Made by a program: the position numbers and the translations under genes. The notes beneath the pieces were generated by a model. It ran no database searches. It was given only the letters and a program-made list of their open reading frames with translations, and was not told the origin of the DNA. A DNA stretch of 64,000 bases, taken from a gamma proteobacterium symbiont of Ctena orbiculata (GTDB lineage Bacteria; Pseudomonadota; Gammaproteobacteria; Chromatiales; Chromatiaceae). The DNA is taken from the NCBI GenBank assembly GCA_003058525.1, contig QBVD01000033.1:52744-116743 (forward strand). Direction: 5' to 3'. Of the stretch, positions 46,510 to 55,976 are shown one piece after another (within the stretch, counting starts at the first letter, position 1; each line of letters begins with the position of its first letter).

Positions 46510-48195
46510 ATGTCCACAACAAGCCTTAAAAGATCGATGCCGTTTTTCAAGTCGCCTCTGCGTATCATGAATCTATTCGCCACCTGCCTACTCGCTGCCT
46601 GTCAAAGCCTGCCCAATGGGGAGGCGACGACCGCATTGCAGCAGGTCCCCCTCTCCCCGGCCGCTACGCAAGTATTGCAAACCCACCCAAGTGCTGACGA
46701 GAGCACCATGACTGCCGATGGGCTGCCGGAAATCGCCGAGGAGCTGCAGGCCGCCGTCACGGAATTGACGCTCGCAGAAAAACCTGCCGATCTATGGAGC
46801 CGGATGTTGGACGGTTATCGATTGACCTTTCCCCATAATCACCGCATTGACCGTGAATTGAACTGGTACAAAAAGCATCCAGGTTATATTCAACGCATTC
46901 AGGAGCGTTCACAACCCTATCTTCATTTCATATTGCAGGAGATCGAGAAAAGGGACATCCCCAGTGAAATCGCCTTGCTTCCCGCCGTCGAGAGCGCCTA
47001 TCGGCCGTTTGCCTATTCACCGGGGCGCGCTGCCGGTATGTGGCAGTTTATCCCATCCACCGGTCGTTATTACGGGTTGAAACAGAACTGGTGGTATGAC
47101 GGTCGGCGGGATATCGTGGCTTCAACCCATGCTGCACTGGACTATCTGCAGTCGCTCAGCCGTCAGTTCAATAATGACTGGGAATTGGCGCTTGCCGCCT
47201 ATAACTCGGGGGCCGGGACGGTACGTAGTGCGATTCGACGCAATCAAAAACGTGGCAAGCCAACCGATTACTGGTCACTGAAATTACCTGATGAGACCAG
47301 CGCCTATGTACCCCGCCTGCTGGCATTGGCTGAGATATTCAGGAATCCACAGCGCTACAAAGCTACGCTGCTACCCATTGCTGATGAACCCTATTTCACC
47401 ACTGTCGACATCCAGTCTCAGCTCGATCTCGCCCTGGCGGCGGAGATGGCGGATCTCTCCATTCAGGATCTCTATCTCCTCAACCCAGGCCTGAACCGAT
47501 GGGCTACCGACCCAGACGGCCCCCACAGACTCAGCCTGCCACTGGACAAGGTTGAGACTTTTCTGCGAAAACTCGAGACGCTCCCCGCCGAAGAGCGATT
47601 GACATGGAAACGCTACAAAATCAAGCAGGGGGATGCACTGAGTGTCATCGCCAGTAAACATGGTACGACCACTAAGGTGTTGAGGCAGATAAACAAACTC
47701 AAAGGCAGCAAAATCCGTGCTGGAAAGCACCTGTTGATCCCTGTCTCCAGCAAGGGACTCAACCAATACACCTTCAGCGCCGAGCAACGCAAGGCGGCAA
47801 TCCAAAACAGATCCCGCAATGGCCACAAACAACACTATACAGTCAAACCGGGCGATAGCCTGTGGAAGATAGCCAAGCTCCATTCCGTAAGTCATCGTAA
47901 ACTCGCAGCCTGGAACGGAATGGCCCCGGGTGATCCCCTCAAGCCGGGGCAAACACTGGTCATCTGGGTAAAAAAGGCCCCCGCTTCAGAACTCTCTCTT
48001 CTCAACCTACAGCCATCAGGCACACAGAGCAGGCTGCACTATAGAGTCAGACGCGGTGACTCACTCTCCCGTATCGCTCAGCGCTTCAAGGTTTCCGTTG
48101 CCGATCTCAAGCGATGGAACACGCTTGGCAGCAAATATCTTCAACCTGGTCAACGACTTAAACTCTATGTGGACGTCACTGAACAGACCCTCTGA
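46510..48195 (+). CDS. mltD: Membrane-bound lytic murein transglycosylase D
   Basis: The 561-residue protein has a lipoprotein signal (LLAACQSL), an SLT domain (about 130-270; LPAVESAYRPFAYSPGRAAGMWQFIP with the catalytic Glu in VES), and three LysM modules (about 365, 440 and 515, e.g. YKIKQGDALSVIASKHG). It cleaves peptidoglycan between MurNAc and GlcNAc at the outer membrane. It is divergent from the yafS-like gene. gloB, which in E. coli sits between mltD and yafS, is missing here. Confidence 0.96.
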   Translation: MSTTSLKRSMPFFKSPLRIMNLFATCLLAACQSLPNGEATTALQQVPLSPAATQVLQTHPSADESTMTADGLPEIAEELQAAVTELTLAEKPADLWSRMLDGYRLTFPHNHRIDRELNWYKKHPGYIQRIQERSQPYLHFILQEIEKRDIPSEIALLPAVESAYRPFAYSPGRAAGMWQFIPSTGRYYGLKQNWWYDGRRDIVASTHAALDYLQSLSRQFNNDWELALAAYNSGAGTVRSAIRRNQKRGKPTDYWSLKLPDETSAYVPRLLALAEIFRNPQRYKATLLPIADEPYFTTVDIQSQLDLALAAEMADLSIQDLYLLNPGLNRWATDPDGPHRLSLPLDKVETFLRKLETLPAEERLTWKRYKIKQGDALSVIASKHGTTTKVLRQINKLKGSKIRAGKHLLIPVSSKGLNQYTFSAEQRKAAIQNRSRNGHKQHYTVKPGDSLWKIAKLHSVSHRKLAAWNGMAPGDPLKPGQTLVIWVKKAPASELSLLNLQPSGTQSRLHYRVRRGDSLSRIAQRFKVSVADLKRWNTLGSKYLQPGQRLKLYVDVTEQTL

Positions 48196-48243
48196 AGCAA
48201 CAGGATGTGCAGCCGGAACGGAAGCGCCAGATATGTTTCACAC

Positions 48244-48257
48244 TTGATCTGCATCAA
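48244..48257. promoter_or_regulatory. Perfect FNR box TTGATCTGCATCAA
   Basis: Exact TTGAT-N4-ATCAA, 95 bases before the small gene at 48339. A TTGACA (48275-48280) lies downstream; if it is the -35, the box sits near -61, a class I activator position. No good -10 follows. Confidence 0.7.
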
Positions 48258-48338
48258 TAAAACCCCCTAATTTTTTGACAGCGGACCAGCGCCTGTCAGA
48301 GTATCGTTAAGCTAAGCAGTATTTATGAGATGTTTCCT

Positions 48339-48527
48339 ATGAGTGAAGAGTGCCATTTAAGAGATGGGGTCGAATTAAACCTTGTCGATGTGGAAAAGAT
48401 CGCACTTGGGCTGAAATCACTGGCAACCTATTCCATGCTTGCCTATGAACATGATGACGATCCGGAAGAGCTGGATGAGATCGTACAGGAAGGGCTGGAT
48501 GCTATTGATCGCCTGTTTACCTGCTGA
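48339..48527 (+). CDS. Small acidic conserved protein
   Basis: 62 residues from the ATG at 48339 (MSEECHLRDGVELNLVD), which has a GAGAT site; an ATG three codons upstream is less likely. It is helical and acidic (YEHDDDPEELDEIVQEGLD), ending in LFTC. No family is recognised. A perfect FNR box upstream suggests oxygen-dependent control. The 3' end overlaps an opposite-strand small gene. Confidence 0.7.
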   Translation: MSEECHLRDGVELNLVDVEKIALGLKSLATYSMLAYEHDDDPEELDEIVQEGLDAIDRLFTC

Positions 48528-48670
48528 TTCGGCCTCAACCTTTTAACCGTTTTCATCCACCCCCTGATCAAGGCCGTTGCACGCATATAGCGGCCCAGCT
48601 GCAAGTAGTGTTCGATATCGAGACTCCCATCTTCGCGTCGCTTTGGTTCCGCCTTAAACTCCCGATTCAT
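48443..48670 (-). CDS. Small basic protein coupled to the tautomerase gene
   Basis: 75 residues starting MNREFKAEPKRREDGSLDIE. The ATG overlaps the tautomerase stop (ATGA), so it is translationally coupled. The first ~48 residues (DIEHYLQLGRYMRATALIRGWMKTVKRLRP) look real. The Ser/Cys-rich tail lies antisense to the gene at 48339 and may be only a by-product of that overlap. Unknown function. Confidence 0.5.
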   Translation of the reverse strand: MNREFKAEPKRREDGSLDIEHYLQLGRYMRATALIRGWMKTVKRLRPNQQVNRRSIASSPSCTISSSSSGSSSCS

Positions 48671-49068
48671 ATCAACTGCCTCATCTGTTGACGCGACTGC
48701 TGGGTAAGTCCCGCATACCCCCAAGCATCCGCGGCCACTTCATGAATGACCACATAGCTCGCCTCGGCGAGTGGACCCACTCGGTCATTCAGCATTTGAT
48801 GGACCGCATCGATCATGCCGGCCTTCTCTTCAGCCGTATTTGTACCGGCGGTAATGGTGATATCCACCTGGGCGGCGCGTAGATGGTCGTTGAGCGCTTC
48901 CCCTCCAATCGCCCAATTTGCGGATGGCAGCGACTGCACCATAACCGCGGTTACAGATCGGCGCTTACCCATGATCTCCTCAATCAGACGAGTCGTCATT
49001 CGCTGCAAATCCTGTTGTTGCAACAGGGGCAGCTGCCTGCCTGAAAGTGCGATTACGATAACTGGCAT
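48667..49068 (-). CDS. Tautomerase-family protein (4-oxalocrotonate tautomerase-like)
   Basis: The 133-residue protein begins MPVIVIALSG, with Pro after the initiator Met as the catalytic base of the tautomerase superfamily. The internal repeat-like structure (DITITAGTNTAEEKAGMIDAVHQML) is consistent with a two-domain family member. The substrate is unknown. It is divergent from a LysR regulator, which probably controls it. Confidence 0.82.
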   Translation of the reverse strand: MPVIVIALSGRQLPLLQQQDLQRMTTRLIEEIMGKRRSVTAVMVQSLPSANWAIGGEALNDHLRAAQVDITITAGTNTAEEKAGMIDAVHQMLNDRVGPLAEASYVVIHEVAADAWGYAGLTQQSRQQMRQLI

Positions 49069-49173
49069 TGGTTACTCCGAAATCTGTAGTGGCGACATGA
49101 TCAGACTAGCAACAGTGAAAACATTAATATAATGACTATTATTTAACTAATACATTTGCAATACTTATGAATT

Positions 49174-50019
49174 ATGGCACAGAATCTTGATATCGACCTG
49201 TTGCGAAGCCTGGTTGCCATTGCTGATCATGGCGGCTTTTCTCAAGCTGCGAAGCGTTTACATCGCACACAGTCAGCAATCAGTCTGCAGATGAAACGCC
49301 TTGAAGAATCGAGTGGCACTGCATTGTTTCTGAAGTCCGGCCGCCGACGTATTCTGACCGAGTCGGGCGAACTGCTGCTTAACTACGCACGACGTATCCT
49401 GGATTTAAATGACGAGGCTGCGTCCGTACTGCGGCCAGACCCGTTGCAAGGGCACCTGCGCTTGGGAGTCGCACAGGATTTCGCCGACCGAGGCCTGGCG
49501 GCCATCCTGGCGCAATTCACCCGCAGCCATCCGGCGGTACGCCTCGATGTTCAGATAGATACCAGTTCACGTCTGGTGTCGGCGATCCATGCTGAGCAAC
49601 TCGATATGGCTGTTGCATTTCAAAGTCCCGGCGATGAGGGCGAATGTCTGGGACTCATTCCAATTCAGTGGATCTTACCTGAACCTTTCCTATGGCAGCC
49701 CTCTCAAGTCCTGCCCCTGGTAATGTTTGCACCCCCCTGTCTGTTCCGCTCCCGGGTGATCGGCGCACTGGATCAGGCCGGAATCCCCTGGCGGGTTGCC
49801 TATACCAGCCCCAGCCTGTCTGGAATTCTCGCCGCAGTCGAGGCAGGCCTGGGAGTCACGGCAAGACTTGCCGCAAAGGGTACTGAGAAATCACCACTGC
49901 CGGCACTCAAACCGGTGGAGCTGGCCCTCTATCGAAATTCGTTCCACAGCAGTGATGCGCTCAATGCACTCGATATCATTATCCGTGAATATTTGAAGAC
50001 TGAGGATATAGTGGTTTAG
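49174..50019 (+). CDS. LysR-type transcriptional regulator
   Basis: The 281-residue protein has an N-terminal winged HTH (LLRSLVAIADHGGFSQAAKRLHRTQSAISLQMKRLE) and a substrate-binding effector domain (about 90-275). LysR genes normally control the divergent gene, here the tautomerase; the two starts are 105 bases apart. The inducer is not known. Confidence 0.93.
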   Translation: MAQNLDIDLLRSLVAIADHGGFSQAAKRLHRTQSAISLQMKRLEESSGTALFLKSGRRRILTESGELLLNYARRILDLNDEAASVLRPDPLQGHLRLGVAQDFADRGLAAILAQFTRSHPAVRLDVQIDTSSRLVSAIHAEQLDMAVAFQSPGDEGECLGLIPIQWILPEPFLWQPSQVLPLVMFAPPCLFRSRVIGALDQAGIPWRVAYTSPSLSGILAAVEAGLGVTARLAAKGTEKSPLPALKPVELALYRNSFHSSDALNALDIIIREYLKTEDIVV

Positions 50020-50167
50020 GCAATCCTTGTTACCTTTCATGCTCAGCCATGGAAAAGCGTAGGCCTGTTAACCATGAACACTTCAGAAAGGTTTTTAGTT
50101 TTCTGATTACCCACCATTCTCAGCTATGTGCTTTAACCTACCTCACCCTTTCTGAGGTGTCTGTGTA
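50020..50167. other. Intergenic DNA before the MITE-like element
   Basis: Nothing gene-like is seen. It contains the word AGGCCTGTTAAC near 50062, similar to the interspersed repeat ends elsewhere. Confidence 0.35.
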
Positions 50168-50401
50168 AGCAAGCCGCAAATACTCGCAAAACAGTTCTAA
50201 GTCCGCAAATGAAAGCGAATAAATAAATCTACTTTAAAACTCTCCACTGGGATGGATTGTATAGAACCTATCCTTCAGCTTGTGTGACACGGCACGAGTG
50301 AGGAGTATCTCACCGTCACTCTTGGTTTAAACTGCTGAAAAAGGTGCTTATTTGCGAATATTTGCGGACTTTTCTTAAGATGCGTCTATTTGCGGCTTGC
50401 T
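50168..50401. repeat. MITE-like element with imperfect ~55-bp inverted arms
   Basis: The left arm starts AGCAAGCCGCAAATA (50168-50182) and contains AAGTCCGCAAAT; the right arm has the complements, ending TATTTGCGGCTTGCT (50387-50401). The words match exactly, with mismatches between them. It has no open frame. The composition (CGCAAAT words) is like the element at 37594. Confidence 0.65.
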
Positions 50402-50497
50402 AGGGCCATCGGCATGACCAGCTGCTCCCAAATACAATTCAGCCTGACGTGAAGGCTCCCTCCATCACCCTTGATCGAAAGATGAAACGATGGGTGG

Positions 50498-50644
50498 TCA
50501 CAAAATCACCCAGGCTGCCAAGCCAATCCAGAGCAAGCCTTTGGCAAGGAAGAACAGAAAGCTGGCAGCGGTCAAATGTTGCAGCCAATTCGGGAGTGTT
50601 GCAAATCGTTTACGAATCGTCCGCGTTATTTGATCGGTTATCAT
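50498..50644 (-). CDS. Small single-span membrane protein
   Basis: 48 residues from the ATG at 50644, with a GGAGAG site 6 bases upstream. The first half is basic and amphipathic (MITDQITRTIRKRFATLPNW) and the second half is one hydrophobic helix (ASFLFFLAKGLLWIGLAAWVIL). The good ribosome site and membrane topology support a real gene; no family is recognised. Confidence 0.55.
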   Translation of the reverse strand: MITDQITRTIRKRFATLPNWLQHLTAASFLFFLAKGLLWIGLAAWVIL

Positions 50645-51184
50645 CTCATCTCTCCGGGGCCACCTGATGTGTTGCTCCCCATTCAATAGGCGAAACACAT
50701 CGCCGGCATGGTTGCACCCATCCTGCTCGATACCCATGATCGTTTCGGCCGGAATTCCAGTCGATGGCTATTTGCGTCACGAGAGAATGCGGTTCTGCCA
50801 CGAAAGATCACTCAGCGATCCTCGTTGCAGCGTGGTTACTATTCTATGACTTCCTCAACCTTGCCAAGTTTACTCAGTGGTTAGAATTCTTATAGAACAA
50901 ATTCGAGATAAATACAGGGTTCGCTATTTGCCTTATATATGTTGTATTTCAATTTACCTGCTCGTTGTCCCCAACTTATTTCAGCAATCTCAGTTTCATG
51001 GATCCATTACCGAATGTCGGATTGACCTCCAACGATATGTCTATGGCATTTCACTCAATTACGCGTCTTCTGACACACTAATAAAGTAAGTGAAAAAACA
51101 TACATCATTGTTTTTATGAAATTTATTTTTACGGCACACTTCTTGATTGTGAGTATTGACCAAAAATACCATGAGGATGAAGAG
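50645..51184. other. 540-base region between small membrane protein and ZnuA-like gene
   Basis: AT-rich, with several short frames that have no good ribosome site or recognisable product. No clear promoter or terminator is seen. Confidence 0.35.
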
Positions 51185-52027
51185 ATGCTAAAAATAGTGC
51201 GGCTGAAGCTTACAGTCCTGGTTGTTACCTTAATTCTAATCAATCCACTCAACGCAGCACCAAGAGTGGTTGTCTCACTGCCTGAATTACATTCCCTCGT
51301 GGCCGCTTTAATGCAGGGAGCAGCTGAGCCAATATTGCTGTTTCAAAGCGAGTCAGATATGGCGGGAGATTTGGATCCCTTTCAAACGAGCGGGCTGCTG
51401 AGCGCCGACCTGGTAATTTGGGTGGGATCAGGCCTGGAAAAATCCGTCGGGCATGCCCTGGATAAATTTCCGCCAATAGCCGATCACTTTATGACGCTCT
51501 CGAATACACTCCCCCTACTGTTGAAAAGGGACTATGAGGAGATCGGCGATCAGCGACAAATCTCCCGCGATCTCCATTTCTGGAGTGATCCACGCATCGC
51601 CATTATGGCAGTCAAACAGATCACCCCATTACTGGTGCGGATCGACCCAGACAATACAGAGCGTTACCTGGATAATGAAATCGCACTGCTGAAAAGGATT
51701 AAAAAAGTAGAGCAAGACATTTCTAAACAGTTGGCGCCCATTGGAGCTGTATCCTCGAAGATCGCGGATACATTTGATCCCTATTTCATTAACCGCTTCA
51801 TTCGCGATATAAAGCAAGCCGGCAGCTCAAATGAAGGCCTGCAGAAAGTATCCAACCGCTCCCTCAAGACTTGCAGACAGAGCAAGATTACGCCACCGCC
51901 CCCTGGCCCGGATCTCTATTTTCAAACGCTGCTCACCCGCGCCAAACATCTAGACCAGTGTGTCAATTCACATCACAGGATCAAAACCAGGGTTGAAGTA
52001 CTTAACAATCGGTACCAAAGGAGCTGA
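51185..52027 (+). CDS. Orphan ZnuA-like metal-binding periplasmic protein, degenerate
   Basis: About 280 residues from the ATG at 51185 (GAGG...GAAGAG site), with a signal peptide (LTVLVVTLILINPLNA). It resembles zinc-binding ZnuA proteins (VSLPELHSLVAALMQG, ADLVIWVGSGLEKSV), with one His (HSLV) and a second in LHFWSDPR. The segment that normally holds PHD has no His (DMAGDLDPF). No metal ABC permease or ATPase is nearby. It may bind zinc for another importer or be decaying. Confidence 0.75.
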   Translation: MLKIVRLKLTVLVVTLILINPLNAAPRVVVSLPELHSLVAALMQGAAEPILLFQSESDMAGDLDPFQTSGLLSADLVIWVGSGLEKSVGHALDKFPPIADHFMTLSNTLPLLLKRDYEEIGDQRQISRDLHFWSDPRIAIMAVKQITPLLVRIDPDNTERYLDNEIALLKRIKKVEQDISKQLAPIGAVSSKIADTFDPYFINRFIRDIKQAGSSNEGLQKVSNRSLKTCRQSKITPPPPGPDLYFQTLLTRAKHLDQCVNSHHRIKTRVEVLNNRYQRS

Positions 52028-52194
52028 TGAGGCGGGACCACACACCCGTCGATTACACATCATGCAGAGCCATGGGATGGGGGCAGGTAAATCACAAAAG
52101 CGGTTGAAAAGTTTCGACTGTTGAGGTGTTGGTGGTTGGGCTCGTTTTGCTCACGCCGGTTTGATTTTTCATTTCCCAGGGCCTGCGTGAACAG

Positions 52195-53238
52195 TCAGCC
52201 GGGAAATGCCACTACATGATCCACGGCAAGACGCACGCCTATCCTTTCACCGACCGCATGATCGTGATGACTCTGCACCAGACAGAGCAACTCGGTGCCG
52301 TCATCCAGGGAGAGCGTATAGAGATACTCGGCGCCTTGAAAAACCTTACCAACGATCTTCAGCTTAAAGTCACTCTCGTCATCATGAATGAGATCGTCGG
52401 GACGCAGCAACAGCTCAACTGAATCCCCTGCCTGGTGTTGCCGCTTGAAATCGGCGGACATGGTGCCGAGTGCCGATTCGATACGACCACCCGCCAATAC
52501 CCGACCCGGAATCATAGCGCCCTGTCCGACAAACTCCGCCACGAATCGATCCGCCGGCTTGTGGTAGATGTTGTAGCCGCTGTCCCATTGACGTAAACGC
52601 CCACTACCCAATACACCGATGATGTCAGCCAAAGCGAATGCTTCCAATTGATCGTGGGTCACGAGGATCGCTGTCACACCCTCTCTTTTCAATATCGCCC
52701 GAACCTCTCCCGCCAACTGTTCCCTCAGCTCCACATCGAGACCGGAAAAGGGTTCGTCGAGCAGCAGTATCTCCGGTCTTGGCGCCATGGCCCGGATCAA
52801 TGCAATCCGTTGTTGTTGCCCACCGGAAAGCTGATGGGGATATTTATCCTCCAGGCCGCTGAGACCGACCAACACCAACAACTCGCCAACTCGTTGTCGT
52901 TGTGACTTACCACTGATCCCACGCAGTCCAAAGGCGACATTCTCCCCAACGGTAAGGTGGGGATAGAGGGCGAAGTCCTGAAACACCATACCAACCCGGC
53001 GCTTCTCGGGGGCAAGTGTGTGCCCCGGACGTGAGACCTGACGCCCATGCAGCAGAATCTCTCCCTGGACCAAGGGTTCGAATCCCGCAATGGCACGCAG
53101 CAGGCTGGTTTTGCCACAGCCGCTCGGCCCCAGCAGACAACCTATAACACCGCTCTCCAGTTCAAAGCTGACATCGTCCACCACGACCTGGCGGCCATAT
53201 CGTACACTGGCGTGTCTGACTTCAAGCTGATTTGGCAT
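52195..53238 (-). CDS. fbpC: Fe(III) ABC transporter ATP-binding protein
   Basis: The 347-residue protein has Walker A GPSGCGKTS, signature LSGGQQQR, Walker B LLLDEPF and switch His in VTHDQ. The C-terminal TOBE-like domain (about 270-347) is as in FbpC/AfuC. It overlaps the permease gene by 17 bases and powers iron import. Confidence 0.93.
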   Translation of the reverse strand: MPNQLEVRHASVRYGRQVVVDDVSFELESGVIGCLLGPSGCGKTSLLRAIAGFEPLVQGEILLHGRQVSRPGHTLAPEKRRVGMVFQDFALYPHLTVGENVAFGLRGISGKSQRQRVGELLVLVGLSGLEDKYPHQLSGGQQQRIALIRAMAPRPEILLLDEPFSGLDVELREQLAGEVRAILKREGVTAILVTHDQLEAFALADIIGVLGSGRLRQWDSGYNIYHKPADRFVAEFVGQGAMIPGRVLAGGRIESALGTMSADFKRQHQAGDSVELLLRPDDLIHDDESDFKLKIVGKVFQGAEYLYTLSLDDGTELLCLVQSHHDHAVGERIGVRLAVDHVVAFPG

Positions 53239-54898
53239 GGCGAGACCGGGTTATGGTACGACTCAACAGTATCACCGGAAGAATACCCACGACAACAATC
53301 GTCAACGCTGCATAGGAGGCATCCGCCAAGCGTTCGTCAGAGGCCAATTCATAGGCCCTGACAGCCAGGGTATTATAATTGAAGGGGCGCAATATCAGAG
53401 TAGCGGGCAGCTCTTTCAAAACATCCACAAACACCAGCAACAGGGCTGTCAGCAGACTCCCTTTCAACATCGGTATATGCACCCTGCGCACAATCTCCCC
53501 GGAACCGGTACCCAGCGAACGAGCCACTTCGTCCATGGTCGGCCGGATCTTGCCCAATCCCGCTTCAACCGTTTGCAGGGATACCGCCAGAAAGCGTACC
53601 AGGTAAGCGAACACCAAGGCGATCAAGGTACCGCTCAGCAGCAGCCCGGTTGACCAGCCGAACTGTTCTCTAGCCCAGCTATCGAGCACATTGTCAAAGG
53701 CGGCAAATGGTATCATGACACCGATGGCGATAACCGTACCCGGAATGGCATAGCCCATCCCCGCCAGCCTCACCGCAAACAGGGTCGACCAGCTCTTCTG
53801 TTGCCGTTTCCCATAACCCAGCAACAGCGCCAACATCAGTGCCAACAGCGAAGCGGTACCCGCCAACACGATTGTATGGGTGATCAGATTCAAAAAACGG
53901 CTATCGAGATTCTCCTCTGCGGTGGTCAATGCCCACCACAATAGCTGGCCTGCGGGCAGGATGAACCCGAACAACAGCGCCCCTGAACAGATCAGGAAGG
54001 CCATCACCGATTGCCTGGCATTCAACTCGAAGCGGGTCAATGCCTGATGGCGTTGACTGGTATGGTGATAGCGCGCCTGTTTGCGGGAAATTTTTTCCAG
54101 AATGATCAAAGCGAAAACCACCAGCAACAACATGGCTGAGAGTTGTGCCGCTGCGGCCGCATTGTTTAAGCCATACCAGGTACGGAAAATTCCAGTGGTG
54201 AAGGTCGAGACGCCAAAATACTGCACCGTACCGTAGTCGGCCAGGGTCTCCATCAGGGCCAGTGAGAGACCCGCCACGATTGCGGGCCTGGCCAAGGGTA
54301 GAGCGACCGTAAAGAAAGTCCGCCAGGGACCATTGCCCAGGGTACGGCTGACATCCAGCACACAGATCGATTGCCCCAGAAAGGCGGCTCTCGATAACAG
54401 ATAGACATAAGGATAGAGCACCAGTGCGAGCATCAATGCCGCACCTTCGATGGAACGGATCTCAGGGAACCAGTAGTCGCCGTAACCCCAACCGGTCCAC
54501 TCCCGGATCATAGTCTGCACGGGTCCGGCAAAATCGAACAGACCGGTATAGGTATAGGCAATGATGTAGGCGGGTATCGCCATCGGCAGCAGCAATGCCC
54601 ATTCGAACACCGATCTCCCTGGAAACTGGCACATACTGGTGAGCCAGGCCGTACTGACACCCAACAACAACACACCGATAGCCACACCAACCATCAACAA
54701 CAGGGAGTTGATGACATAGTCCTGTAAAACCGTATCAGCCAGATGGCGCCAGACCTCACCGGCAGGTTCAAAAAGATAGCTGAGTACAACGATTACAGGC
54801 ACCGCCAGCAAAAGCGCTAACGAGAGTACCGCCACACTCCACCCATTCAGCCTGATGGAGAGGTGGGGCCGGAGAAATCGGTCGGCCGTGGATCGCAC
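53222..54898 (-). CDS. fbpB: Fe(III) ABC transporter permease, fused two-domain
   Basis: The 558-residue protein has about twelve transmembrane helices and two copies of the EAA loop (DVSRTLGNGPWRTFFTVALP about 175-200 and EVARSLGTGSGEIVRRVHIP about 460-480), so both permease halves are in one chain, usual for FbpB/AfuB. It lies between the binding-protein gene (6 bases upstream) and the ATPase gene. Confidence 0.93.
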   Translation of the reverse strand: MRSTADRFLRPHLSIRLNGWSVAVLSLALLLAVPVIVVLSYLFEPAGEVWRHLADTVLQDYVINSLLLMVGVAIGVLLLGVSTAWLTSMCQFPGRSVFEWALLLPMAIPAYIIAYTYTGLFDFAGPVQTMIREWTGWGYGDYWFPEIRSIEGAALMLALVLYPYVYLLSRAAFLGQSICVLDVSRTLGNGPWRTFFTVALPLARPAIVAGLSLALMETLADYGTVQYFGVSTFTTGIFRTWYGLNNAAAAAQLSAMLLLVVFALIILEKISRKQARYHHTSQRHQALTRFELNARQSVMAFLICSGALLFGFILPAGQLLWWALTTAEENLDSRFLNLITHTIVLAGTASLLALMLALLLGYGKRQQKSWSTLFAVRLAGMGYAIPGTVIAIGVMIPFAAFDNVLDSWAREQFGWSTGLLLSGTLIALVFAYLVRFLAVSLQTVEAGLGKIRPTMDEVARSLGTGSGEIVRRVHIPMLKGSLLTALLLVFVDVLKELPATLILRPFNYNTLAVRAYELASDERLADASYAALTIVVVGILPVILLSRTITRSRHAKSA

Positions 54899-54904
54899 CT
54901 CAGA

Positions 54905-55930
54905 TCACTTCCATCCCGCCCGATCCATCATTCGCAGTGCATCCGGATTGAGCAGACCCAGCTGAGCCAGGTTGAGCCGGTCCATCTTGAAATCGCCCCA
55001 TTCTTTGAGGAGTTCGCTCGGTTCCGCATCTGTTCGAACCGGATATTCCCCATTCGCCTCAGCATACCAGGCCTGAGAGTCTCGATTGACAAGGAATTCC
55101 AACAGCCTGATTGCATTTTTCCTGTTTTTTGCCGCTTTGGTCAGGGCCACCCCACTCACATTCACATGCGCACCCCGACCCTGCTGATTCGGCCAAAAGA
55201 CCGCCAGTTTCGCAGCGGCATCGCGTTGTGCCTTGTCTTTGGAGGTCAGCATGCCGGCAAGGTAGTAGGTATTCGCAATGGCGATATCACACAGGCCGGC
55301 GGCGGCAGCCTTGATTTGATCCCGGTCCCCTCCCTTGGGTGGACGCGCGAACTGTTTGACGAAGGCTTTGGCCCAGGTCTCTGTCGCTTCCGCACCATTG
55401 GCGTCGATCATCGAAGCCACCAGGGATTGATTGTAGATGTTACCGGACGAGCGAATACAGATTCTGTTATCCCATTCAGGATCTATCAGTGCTTCATAAG
55501 TCGATAGTCTTGACGGATCCACCTTTCCTTTGACATACAGGATGGGTCGAGCCCGCAATGAGAGGCCGTACCAGTGGCTATCCGGATCGCGAAAACTCTC
55601 CGGCACCACGTCCCGAAGGACCTCGGATTCCACCGCCTGGGTGACCCCTGCCGCTTTAGCCCGATGCAGTCGACCCGCATCGGTAGTGATCAGCATGTCG
55701 GCCGGTGTGTTGCGTCCCTCACTCTGCAGCCTCTGCAGCAGGGCATCGGCCTTCCCGGTGACCAGATTGACCTGGATACCGGTCTCTTCGCTGAATCGAT
55801 CGAGCAGCGGTTTGATCAGTTTCTCTTTTCTGGCCGAGTAGAGATTGACCACCTCCTCCGCCAGTGTCAGGGACGGCGCTATGAAAGTAAGCAGCAGACC
55901 CAGCATAATGGGTTTTGAAACATGTAACAC
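54905..55930 (-). CDS. fbpA: Fe(III)-binding periplasmic protein
   Basis: The GTG at 55930 with a GGAGG site gives 341 residues and begins a signal peptide (MLHVSKPIMLGLLLTFIAPSLTLA). The mature start VVNLYSARKE and the Tyr pair in IANTYYLAGML match FbpA/FutA ferric-binding proteins, where the tyrosines bind Fe(III). A Fur box overlaps its promoter. First gene of fbpABC. Confidence 0.94.
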   Translation of the reverse strand: MLHVSKPIMLGLLLTFIAPSLTLAEEVVNLYSARKEKLIKPLLDRFSEETGIQVNLVTGKADALLQRLQSEGRNTPADMLITTDAGRLHRAKAAGVTQAVESEVLRDVVPESFRDPDSHWYGLSLRARPILYVKGKVDPSRLSTYEALIDPEWDNRICIRSSGNIYNQSLVASMIDANGAEATETWAKAFVKQFARPPKGGDRDQIKAAAAGLCDIAIANTYYLAGMLTSKDKAQRDAAAKLAVFWPNQQGRGAHVNVSGVALTKAAKNRKNAIRLLEFLVNRDSQAWYAEANGEYPVRTDAEPSELLKEWGDFKMDRLNLAQLGLLNPDALRMMDRAGWK

Positions 55931-55976
55931 AATTACCTCCAATGGATACTCATATAACATAATAGTGCAGGATTAA

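Noticed and set aside
50877..51089. 70-codon frame before the ZnuA-like gene
   Set aside because: There is no ribosome site, the region is AT-rich, and no homology pattern is seen.
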